This document shows positions 52,812-59,842 of a stretch of 64,000 bases of DNA, piece after piece. The DNA is from Flagellimonas sp. MMG031 (GTDB taxonomy: Bacteria > Bacteroidota > Bacteroidia > Flavobacteriales > Flavobacteriaceae), in the NCBI RefSeq assembly GCF_040112705.1, contig NZ_CP157804.1, forward strand, positions 2,102,001 to 2,166,000. The letters are read 5' to 3'. Both the position numbers and the translations under genes were made by a program. The first letter of the stretch is position 1, and every line of letters starts with the position of its first letter. The notes below the pieces were generated by a model. The model saw only the letters and a list, made by a program, of their open reading frames with translations, was not told the origin of the DNA and did not search any database.

Positions 52812-53642
52812 TTAAAGGAAATTTATGGTTACCGTGTCCCTGTAATTGAGTCCCAAAAGGGAAGAGGCCCCACCAACCGAGTTGAGGTCACTTTTATAAA
52901 TGGCCAGTTCTATGTAGCCGGCTGAATTGAACAGTGCCAAAGCGTCACCCGGACCTTTGCGCTGGTTGCGCTCCAGATTGTAGTTGATGATTCCGTTATA
53001 GCTCTGGTGTACTTGCCGTATTTTAGTGGTCCTTGCGGTAATTTCGAACTCACGTCCACTTCGGTAGGCTTCGAACAGACTTTTTTGGATATTGGTCACC
53101 ACATTGCCGTAGTTGTCGATATAAATGACATTACCTGAGATGGTTCTCCCTTCATTGGTGATGCGGGGTTCAAAATCACGGAGTTCTTTCAAATTACTGA
53201 ATGGTTTTCCGATTACTTCCAATTTACCGCCACGTGCGATATGGCAGGCCACCTGCACAAAAATATTCAGTACCGGAAAGGCGCCTGCTTCGGCATTTGG
53301 CAAATGGATTTCCACCACTTTTTCGGGCACTACCTCAGAAGTTATCAAAGAAATTACCCCGCTGTTGGCACTCACAAAATAGTGTCCGTCCACCAATACC
53401 ACTATATGCTCATTTTCGGGAGAAATTTCGGAGTCTACCCCCACGATATGCACCGTTCCCTTTGGGAACGAATGGTAGGCATTCCTCAGGATATAGGCAC
53501 ATTCCTGAATATTGAAGGGGCTGATGGCATGCGAAATATCAACAACATTGGTTTCGGGGAGGTTGCTCAGTATGGCCCCTTTAACAGCACCCACGTAGTG
53601 GTCCTTGTATCCAAAATCGGTAGTTAGGGTTATGATTGGCAT
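52812..53642 (-). CDS. SAM hydrolase / SAM hydroxide adenosyltransferase family protein (DUF62)
   Basis: 276 residues. ITLTTDFGYKDHYVGAVKGAIL is the N-terminal signature with the conserved Asp; ISHAISPFNIQECAYIL, GVDSEIS, FVSANSGVISLI and YIDNYGNVVTNI follow. Characterised relatives split S-adenosylmethionine to adenosine and methionine with water as nucleophile. The fluorinase/chlorinase branch carries an extra loop that is not evident here. It is the first gene of the minus-strand run that ends with gldG. Confidence 0.92.
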   Translation of the reverse strand: MPIITLTTDFGYKDHYVGAVKGAILSNLPETNVVDISHAISPFNIQECAYILRNAYHSFPKGTVHIVGVDSEISPENEHIVVLVDGHYFVSANSGVISLITSEVVPEKVVEIHLPNAEAGAFPVLNIFVQVACHIARGGKLEVIGKPFSNLKELRDFEPRITNEGRTISGNVIYIDNYGNVVTNIQKSLFEAYRSGREFEITARTTKIRQVHQSYNGIINYNLERNQRKGPGDALALFNSAGYIELAIYKSDLNSVGGASSLLGLNYRDTVTINFL

Positions 53643-53687
53643 ACAATACTGTTGATATGTTTTTCCGCGTTCAAAGTGATTTTTAGT

Positions 53688-53695
53688 TAAGTTTG
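53688..53695 (+). promoter_or_regulatory. Candidate -7 box for phoH
   Basis: TAAGTTTG is a full TAnnTTTG match 66 nt upstream of the TTG start chosen for phoH. Transcription from here would begin after the alternative TTG at 53693, which supports the shorter protein. Confidence 0.4.
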
Positions 53696-53761
53696 TTTGT
53701 AAAATTAGTCAAAAAAGAAAGAACGAGATTCTTCAAAAACAACTGTAACACCTCACTATTT

Positions 53762-54721
53762 TTGAACGAACTGATAATTGAACTTACGGAAATCAGCCCC
53801 CAGGAATTTTTCGGACAACAAAATTCCAATATTGAGCTGCTCAAAAAGTATTTCCCAAAATTAAAGATTGTAGCAAGGGGCAACAAGATCAAGGTTTTTG
53901 GTGACGAAGAACTGCTTGAAGAATTCGATAAGCGTTTTGATGAGCTCACCAGTCAATTTGCCAAGTACAACAAACTCGACGAGAATATGATCGAACGGGT
54001 GCTTACGAGCACCAGTAAGGCAGATTATGCCTCATCCTCCAGTAGCGGCGATGTGCTCGTGCATGGCGTGAGCGGCAGGTTGATCAAGGCACAGACAGCC
54101 AACCAGAGACGCTTGGTAGATGCCTGTAAAAAGGACGATATGGTATTCGCTATAGGTCCTGCAGGTACGGGAAAGACGTATACTGGAGTCGCTTTGGCAG
54201 TTAAGGCCCTCAAGGAAAAGCAGGTAAGGCGTATTATTTTGACACGCCCCGCCGTAGAAGCAGGAGAAAATCTTGGATTTCTACCCGGTGATCTCAAAGA
54301 GAAGCTAGATCCTTATATGCAGCCCTTGTACGATGCGTTACGGGATATGATTCCTTCGGAAAAGCTCGAAAAATACATTGAGGATGGGACCATCCAAATT
54401 GCCCCTATGGCTTTTATGCGAGGGCGCACCTTGGACAATGCCTTCGTGATTTTGGATGAAGCCCAAAACACCACTCATGCGCAAATGAAGATGTTCCTGA
54501 CCCGGATGGGGAAAAACGCCAAGTTCTTGTTGACAGGTGACCCAGGGCAGATTGATTTGCCACGAAGGGTAATCTCCGGTCTTAAGGAAGCACTTCTTAT
54601 TTTAAAAAACGTAGACGGAATCAGTATCATTTATTTGGATGATAAAGACGTGATTCGTCATAAATTGGTGAAAAAGGTAATTGATGCCTACAAGAACATA
54701 GAGCACCAAAATCAATTTTAG
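53762..54721 (+). CDS. phoH: PhoH-family ATPase
   Basis: 319 residues from the TTG at 53762 (start [18 protein letters not shown], where homologues begin). An N-terminal KH-like RNA-binding segment ([22 protein letters not shown]) precedes the P-loop ATPase: Walker [35 protein letters not shown], Walker [24 protein letters not shown] in pieces, and [11 protein letters not shown]. It resembles PhoH/YbeZ, linked to RNA metabolism with YbeY. A longer frame from TTG 53693 would place the start inside a promoter-like box, so I prefer the shorter form. Confidence 0.93.
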   Translation: MNELIIELTEISPQEFFGQQNSNIELLKKYFPKLKIVARGNKIKVFGDEELLEEFDKRFDELTSQFAKYNKLDENMIERVLTSTSKADYASSSSSGDVLVHGVSGRLIKAQTANQRRLVDACKKDDMVFAIGPAGTGKTYTGVALAVKALKEKQVRRIILTRPAVEAGENLGFLPGDLKEKLDPYMQPLYDALRDMIPSEKLEKYIEDGTIQIAPMAFMRGRTLDNAFVILDEAQNTTHAQMKMFLTRMGKNAKFLLTGDPGQIDLPRRVISGLKEALLILKNVDGISIIYLDDKDVIRHKLVKKVIDAYKNIEHQNQF

Positions 54722-54729
54722 GGAATAAT

Positions 54730-55683
54730 ATGGGAATGAATACGCTGATGTCCACGGATTTTAACTTTCCTGGGCAAAAATCTGTTTATAAAGGAAAGGT
54801 AAGGGAGGTCTACACCTTGGAAAATGATATTTTGGTAATGGTGGCCACAGATCGTTTGTCCGCTTTTGATGTGGTAATGCCCAAGGGCATCCCTTACAAA
54901 GGACAGATTTTGAACCAGATCGCGACCAAAATGATGAAGGATACCGAGGACATTGTTCCCAATTGGTTGATGGCCACTCCAGACCCTAACGTCGCGGTGG
55001 GCCAAGCTTGTGAACCTTTTAAGGTGGAAATGGTCATTCGTGGGTACATGTCCGGCCATGCCGCCCGTGAGTACAAAGCTGGAAAAAGAATGCTGTGTGG
55101 TGTTCCCATGCCCGAAGGGCTGCAGGAGAACGATAAGTTTCCAGAACCTATGATTACCCCGGCCACTAAAGCCGAAAAGGGCGACCACGACGAAGATATT
55201 TCCAAAGAAGATATTTTAAAGAGAGGGATTGTTTCCAAAGAAGATTATGAAATTCTGGAGAAGTACACCCGCGACCTGTTTCAAAGGGGGACTGAAATAG
55301 CAGCCAAAAGAGGGCTTATTCTAGTGGATACCAAATACGAATTCGGTAAGACCAAGGATGGGAAAATTGTGCTGATCGATGAAATACACACGCCCGATTC
55401 ATCCCGTTATTTTTATGCTGATGGCTACGAAGAGCGGCAAGAAAAAGGGGAGGCCCAGAAGCAGCTATCCAAGGAATTTGTAAGACAATGGTTGATTTCC
55501 AACGGATTTCAAGGACTGGAAGGGCAGTCCGTTCCCGAAATGTCCGATGACTATATTGAGTCGGTTTCCAATCGATATATCGAACTCTACGAAAATATTA
55601 CGGGCGAACCATTTGTCAAAAGTGATATCTCCAACCTCCATGAACGTATTTTATCCAACGTAATGGATTATTTGGAAAAATAG
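54730..55683 (+). CDS. purC: SAICAR synthetase (phosphoribosylaminoimidazole-succinocarboxamide synthase)
   Basis: Purine pathway enzyme that joins aspartate to CAIR with ATP. 317 residues, the longer form. Motifs: [14 protein letters not shown] (ATP binding), [47 protein letters not shown] and [13 protein letters not shown]. It lies 8 nt after phoH in the same direction and may be co-transcribed with it. Confidence 0.96.
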   Translation: MGMNTLMSTDFNFPGQKSVYKGKVREVYTLENDILVMVATDRLSAFDVVMPKGIPYKGQILNQIATKMMKDTEDIVPNWLMATPDPNVAVGQACEPFKVEMVIRGYMSGHAAREYKAGKRMLCGVPMPEGLQENDKFPEPMITPATKAEKGDHDEDISKEDILKRGIVSKEDYEILEKYTRDLFQRGTEIAAKRGLILVDTKYEFGKTKDGKIVLIDEIHTPDSSRYFYADGYEERQEKGEAQKQLSKEFVRQWLISNGFQGLEGQSVPEMSDDYIESVSNRYIELYENITGEPFVKSDISNLHERILSNVMDYLEK

Positions 55684-55754
55684 TTTGCTAAAATTAAGAT
55701 TTACCCAATAAAACCGCATCCTTTTTAGGGATTGCACTGCTTTTTCACAGTCCT

Positions 55755-55806
55755 ATTGATACATATTAAAAGCTAAATTGATATATTTATGCTAAGTAAA
55801 TATATC
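55755..55806 (+). promoter_or_regulatory. Three-half-site operator-like array before the InsA-like gene
   Basis: GATATATTTA (55780-55789) and TAAATATATC (55797-55806) form a perfect 10-bp dyad with a 7-nt centre, ending 4 nt before the ATG at 55811. A related direct copy, ATTGATACATATTA (from 55755), lies exactly 22 bp upstream of ATTGATATATTTA (from 55777), two helical turns. This looks like an autoregulatory binding array for the adjacent DNA-binding protein. Confidence 0.6.
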
Positions 55807-55810
55807 TACA

Positions 55811-56224
55811 ATGGAAAGTTGTCCCAATTGCTCTTCAACCGTATTTACCAAAGCAGGGGTCGTACAAGATAGGCAGCGTTATAAATGTAAATCCTGCAAC
55901 TACTATTTTACGGTTCCAAAGTTGGGCAAACAAATTGATGATTACTTCGTAAATAAGGCATTACAGCTGTATTTGGAGGGGTTGGCCTATCGGGAAATCG
56001 AACGTATTCTCGGTGTTTCGCACGTGTCCGTGATGAACTGGGTCCGTAAGTACAATATCAAACGACCATACAACTCCAAATACCATCCCACTTACAAAAT
56101 TTTGAACCACTCCGAGCTACAAAAATACTTTCAAAACCCTGAAAATCTCAAAGGTGCTGGCCAGTTGGTAACTGAGCTTGGGGACAAGTTTATGCTCATA
56201 AAATGGGATAGGTTCAGGGATTAA
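55811..56224 (+). CDS. IS1 InsA-like zinc-ribbon/HTH DNA-binding protein
   Basis: 137 residues. A zinc ribbon with Cys4, Cys7, Cys26 and Cys29 (CPNC and CKSC) is followed by a helix-turn-helix of the resolvase/InsA type (YLEGLAYREIERILGVSHVSVMNWVRKY, about 54-82, in pieces). The C-terminal 50 residues (PYNSKYHPTYK, LKGAGQLVTELGDKFMLIKW) are not transposase-like; no DDE catalytic domain or InsB frame follows. No terminal inverted repeats of an insertion sequence bound it. It is most likely a domesticated regulator. The dyad just upstream and the co-oriented uptake genes downstream (96-nt gap) suggest autoregulation and possibly control of that cluster; this is inference. Confidence 0.75.
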   Translation: MESCPNCSSTVFTKAGVVQDRQRYKCKSCNYYFTVPKLGKQIDDYFVNKALQLYLEGLAYREIERILGVSHVSVMNWVRKYNIKRPYNSKYHPTYKILNHSELQKYFQNPENLKGAGQLVTELGDKFMLIKWDRFRD

Positions 56225-56320
56225 GTATAGCTATTTTACAGAAAAGTATACTAGTTTTTATTTCAGCGTAATTTTTTTAGATGTTCGTAGGGCACATAAC
56301 CCTCTAACAACCAAACTGAA

Positions 56321-57547
56321 ATGAAACAAATGCTTATCGGAATGACTTTATTTTTATGCGTCGTTCCTAAGTCTTTCCCACAAGGGAACACCGAGTACAC
56401 CGGTGGTTACAAAGTGAGTTTTAATGAAGATGGTACCAAGTATCTCCGTATCATCGCATGGGGACAATTCTGGGCCCAGTATTCAGACAACGTGCCCGAA
56501 GATGCCAGTAATCTTAACCTGAGTGTGCGACGCGCCAGGATTCTCACCTACACCCAATTGAACAAAAAGTTTTTGATTTTGACCCATTTCGGTCTCAATA
56601 GCTTAAACGGGTCTAATTTGAGTCCTACGGGCAAGGGAGAATCCGCTCAACTGTTCTTTCATGATTTTTGGGGAGAATGGACCTTGAGCAAAAATGCAGC
56701 GGTTGGGGCCGGACTCCATTATTGGAATGGGATTTCCCGCTTGAACAATAGTAGCACGCTAAATTTTATGACATTGGACAACAACCGTCCTTCTTGGGCC
56801 GTCTTGGGCCTGAGTGATCAGTTTGCCAGGCACTTGGGTGTTTATGCAAAGGGAAAAATAGGTCGTCTTCAGTATCGAGTGTCCTATAATGAGGCAATCA
56901 CCAATACCTTGGACTCTGGAAATGACCCTACTCCGAACGGCAGAGCGGTGTACCGTGGACGTGAACTATTGGGGGCAGGGGAAGCTGGCAAGGTGGTTCA
57001 AGGTTATTTTGATTACCATTTTCTCGACGAGGAGTCCAACTTTCTGCCCTACAAAGTAGGTTCGTACCTCGGTACCAAAAGCATATTCAATTTAGGGGCA
57101 GGCTTTCTCAATCACAGAAATGGGGCTGTGGTTATGGATGAGGTTGGCAATATGGAAGGGGAAGATGTAAACATTTTTGCTGTGGATGCCTTTTACGATG
57201 CACCACTTGGTGAGGATGGTTCAGCAATAACAGCCTATGCGGTGTATCAAAATAATGATTATGGTCGTAACTTTAACTTGGGTCCGTATGGAACCGGCAA
57301 CATGGTCTATGGCCATGTGGGCTATTTGATTCCTGGACCTGACACCAAATCGCGCTTACAACCCTACTTGTCCTATCAAACCAGGGCCATTGATGCCATT
57401 GACGACAATACGACAAGATGGGGCGTTGGAGCCAATCTATACATGACGGGCCATCACTCCAAATTGACCTTGGAGTATGCAAATTCCAAGGTAGGTAATG
57501 CCGATGGAATAGGAATGATTACGTTACAAGCACACATTTATTTATAA
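56321..57547 (+). CDS. Porin-like outer-membrane protein of the uptake cluster
   Basis: 408 residues with a signal peptide (cleavage near KSFPQ). The mature part begins GYKVSFNEDGTKYLRIIAWGQFWAQY and carries strand pairs typical of a 16-18-strand general porin (LNLSVRRARILTYTQL; RLQYRVSYNEAI; LEYANSKVGNADGIGMITLQAHIYL in pieces), ending in a Leu-terminated strand. The family is not named with certainty; it resembles phosphate-selective porin O/P folds. Its position ahead of a sodium symporter suggests it admits small carboxylates through the outer membrane. The symporter small subunit starts 18 nt later. Confidence 0.75.
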   Translation: MKQMLIGMTLFLCVVPKSFPQGNTEYTGGYKVSFNEDGTKYLRIIAWGQFWAQYSDNVPEDASNLNLSVRRARILTYTQLNKKFLILTHFGLNSLNGSNLSPTGKGESAQLFFHDFWGEWTLSKNAAVGAGLHYWNGISRLNNSSTLNFMTLDNNRPSWAVLGLSDQFARHLGVYAKGKIGRLQYRVSYNEAITNTLDSGNDPTPNGRAVYRGRELLGAGEAGKVVQGYFDYHFLDEESNFLPYKVGSYLGTKSIFNLGAGFLNHRNGAVVMDEVGNMEGEDVNIFAVDAFYDAPLGEDGSAITAYAVYQNNDYGRNFNLGPYGTGNMVYGHVGYLIPGPDTKSRLQPYLSYQTRAIDAIDDNTTRWGVGANLYMTGHHSKLTLEYANSKVGNADGIGMITLQAHIYL

Positions 57548-57565
57548 CAACTAAACCAACAAATT

Positions 57566-57829
57566 ATGTCAGAAGAACAGCAAAAGGCCAAGGCCTATTG
57601 GAAAGAAAACCTCAGATATTTATTGATACTACTGATTATCTGGTTCCTTGTCTCCTACGGAGCCGGCATCCTATTTAAAGATGCATTGAACACCATCCGA
57701 TTGGGCGGGTTTAAATTAGGTTTTTGGTTCGCCCAACAAGGATCAATCTATGTCTTTGTCATACTCATTTTTGTATACGTTCGCCTCATGAACAAATTGG
57801 ACAAAAAATACGGATACGACGAGAAGTAA
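57566..57829 (+). CDS. DUF4212 sodium/solute symporter small subunit
   Basis: 87 residues with two membrane helices (YLLILLIIWFLVSYGAGILF and FVILIFVYVRLMNKLDKKY) joined by a loop with GFKLGFWFAQQGS. AKAYWKENLRYL and GFWFAQQG are family marks. Proteins of this type are found immediately before a large SSS-family symporter and are thought to form a two-subunit carrier. Here the large subunit begins 22 nt downstream. Confidence 0.9.
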   Translation: MSEEQQKAKAYWKENLRYLLILLIIWFLVSYGAGILFKDALNTIRLGGFKLGFWFAQQGSIYVFVILIFVYVRLMNKLDKKYGYDEK

Positions 57830-57851
57830 TTAACCAACAAAATTTACAATT

Positions 57852-59567
57852 ATGAGTGATGTACAAATTTGGACCTATGTCTTGGTAGCCTTGTCATTTG
57901 GTCTGTATATAGGAATTGCCATTTGGTCCCGAGCAGGATCTACCAAAGAATTTTACGTAGCAGGAGGAGGAGTTTCCCCTTTGGCAAACGGAATGGCCAC
58001 AGCAGCGGATTGGATGTCAGCCGCCTCGTTCATTTCCATGGCGGGTATCATTTCCTTTGCGGGTTATGATGGTGCAGTGTATTTGATGGGATGGACCGGT
58101 GGATATGTGCTTTTGGCCCTGTTATTGGCGCCGTATCTGAGAAAGTTCGGGAAATTTACCGTGCCCGATTTTATTGGTGAACGCTATTACTCCAAAACCG
58201 CTCGGATTGTAGCGGTAATCTGTGCTTTGATCGTGTCCTTTACCTATGTGGCCGGACAAATGCGCGGCGTGGGGATTGTGTTTTCCAGATACTTGGAGGT
58301 GGATATCACCACAGGAGTAGTGATTGGTATGGTAATCGTTTTGTTCTATGCCGTTTTGGGAGGCATGAAAGGAATCACCTATACCCAAGTAGCACAATAT
58401 TGTGTGTTGATTTTCGCCTTTATGGTCCCTGCGATTTTCATTTCCATTCAGATGACGGGCAACCCCGTTCCACAATTAGGCTTTGGTGGCACCCTTGCCG
58501 ATGGGTCGGGAACCTATCTGTTGGATAAATTGGATGGTCTTTCCACCGAACTTGGTTTTGCAGAGTATACCGATGGCTCCAAAAGTGTAATTGATGTCTT
58601 TGCCATCACACTTGCTCTTATGGTAGGAACGGCAGGATTACCGCACGTAATCGTTCGCTTTTTTACAGTGAAACGCGTACGTGATGCGAGAAAATCGGCA
58701 GGATTGGCGTTGTTGTTCATTGCCATCTTGTATACAACGGCCCCCGCGGTAGCTGTATTTGCCAGAACCAACCTTATCGAGACGGTAAGCGGAAAAGCCT
58801 ATGATGATATGCCGGAATGGTTTAGTCGTTGGGAAACCACGGGATTAATAGCGCATAACGATAAAAACGGTGACGGTAAAATACAGTACGTGGCCGCACC
58901 AGAAATAAATGAGCTTACCGTAGACCGTGATATCATGGTATTGGCCAACCCAGAAATTGCTGACCTTCCCGCGTGGGTGATTGGTCTTATTGCAGCTGGT
59001 GGACTTGCTGCAGCGTTATCAACAGCAGCTGGACTTCTGTTGGTCATATCATCATCTGTTTCCCATGATTTGATCAAAAACGTACTTAAACCAGACCTAT
59101 CTGAAAAGGGTGAATTATGGGCAGCACGACTTTCTGCTGCCGTTGCAGTTGTCATTGCAGGTTATTTTGGAATCAACCCGCCCGGTTTTGTGGCGGCCGT
59201 GGTCGCCCTCGCCTTTGGTCTTGCGGCGGCATCGTTCTTCCCCGCCATCATATTGGGTATTTTTTATAAGAAAATGAACAGCAAGGGAGCTATTTCCGGT
59301 ATGATTGTCGGTCTATGTTTGATGCTCTTCTACATGCTGAAATTCAAATTTGGAATTTTTGACGGTGGTAAGGAAGCTGTTGCCGGACTTCAGGATAGTT
59401 GGTGGTTCGGTATATCTCCCGAAGGCTTTGGAACCATTGCGATGATAGTGAACTTTATCGTTGCACTAGTGGTCAACAGGTTTACTCCAGAACCACCGGA
59501 AGAAGTACAGGAAATTGTGGAGCGTATCCGCATACCAAGCGGAGCAGGAGAAGCGTCTTCACATTAA
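57852..59567 (+). CDS. Sodium:solute symporter large subunit (SSS family, ActP-like)
   Basis: 571 residues and about 13 hydrophobic segments. GIAIWSRAGSTKEFYVAGGGVSPLANGMATAADWMSAASFI is the SSS start, and LPHVIVRFFTVKRVRDARKSAG the sodium-symporter core. It belongs to the DUF4212-associated branch, many of whose members carry acetate or similar monocarboxylates. A hydrophilic insertion near 337-346 reads DKNGDGKIQY, an EF-hand-like loop missing its twelfth acidic residue. Adjacent acs and the CrbS-like kinase support acetate as substrate (inference). It ends before a terminator. Confidence 0.92.
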   Translation: MSDVQIWTYVLVALSFGLYIGIAIWSRAGSTKEFYVAGGGVSPLANGMATAADWMSAASFISMAGIISFAGYDGAVYLMGWTGGYVLLALLLAPYLRKFGKFTVPDFIGERYYSKTARIVAVICALIVSFTYVAGQMRGVGIVFSRYLEVDITTGVVIGMVIVLFYAVLGGMKGITYTQVAQYCVLIFAFMVPAIFISIQMTGNPVPQLGFGGTLADGSGTYLLDKLDGLSTELGFAEYTDGSKSVIDVFAITLALMVGTAGLPHVIVRFFTVKRVRDARKSAGLALLFIAILYTTAPAVAVFARTNLIETVSGKAYDDMPEWFSRWETTGLIAHNDKNGDGKIQYVAAPEINELTVDRDIMVLANPEIADLPAWVIGLIAAGGLAAALSTAAGLLLVISSSVSHDLIKNVLKPDLSEKGELWAARLSAAVAVVIAGYFGINPPGFVAAVVALAFGLAAASFFPAIILGIFYKKMNSKGAISGMIVGLCLMLFYMLKFKFGIFDGGKEAVAGLQDSWWFGISPEGFGTIAMIVNFIVALVVNRFTPEPPEEVQEIVERIRIPSGAGEASSH

Positions 59568-59580
59568 TAATCGGTTGCCA

Positions 59581-59616
59581 AAACGGTGCGGTATCAATTT
59601 ACCGTACCGTTTTTGT
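59581..59616 (+). terminator. Intrinsic terminator after the symporter
   Basis: AAACGGTGCGGTA (59581-59593) pairs with TACCGTACCGTTT (59600-59612), 13 bp with one G-T pair and a 6-nt loop, followed by T5. The downstream sensor operon is thus at least partly separate. Confidence 0.88.
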
Positions 59617-59647
59617 AATTTTCCATGGAGCCAAGCATACGTTAAAA

Positions 59648-59842
59648 ATGAAAAAACGACATCAGCAAAAATTAATACTCATTTCCATAGTACTTTTCTT
59701 TTTATGGAACGTACCCTTCGTCACTTTATTCGATGGAGAGGGACAGGTGTTGGGTTTTCCCATATTTTACGTTTTCATTTTTTCGAGTTGGTTGATTGCT
59801 GTCGTTTTGATGTATATAATTTTAAAACGATTCTATGAGTAA
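59648..59842 (+). CDS. Small two-helix membrane protein (DUF3311-like)
   Basis: 64 residues beginning MKKRHQQKLILISIV. Two helices (ILISIVLFFLWNVPFV and FYVFIFSSWLIAVVLMYII) flank VLGFPIFYVF, which resembles the short DUF3311 proteins found next to SSS-type transporters. It overlaps the transporter-kinase gene by 8 nt and is therefore co-translated, possibly as a small subunit of that sensor's transporter half, parallel to the DUF4212 subunit of the other symporter. The function is inferred from position only. Confidence 0.65.
   Translation: MKKRHQQKLILISIVLFFLWNVPFVTLFDGEGQVLGFPIFYVFIFSSWLIAVVLMYIILKRFYE

Noticed and set aside
54718-55188. 156-residue minus-strand open frame opposite purC
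   Set aside because: Fully antisense to purC, no homology recognised.
55811-56224. Intact insertion sequence
   Set aside because: The InsA-like gene has no catalytic partner, no terminal inverted repeats and no target-site duplication visible; the dyad is only on the 5' side.
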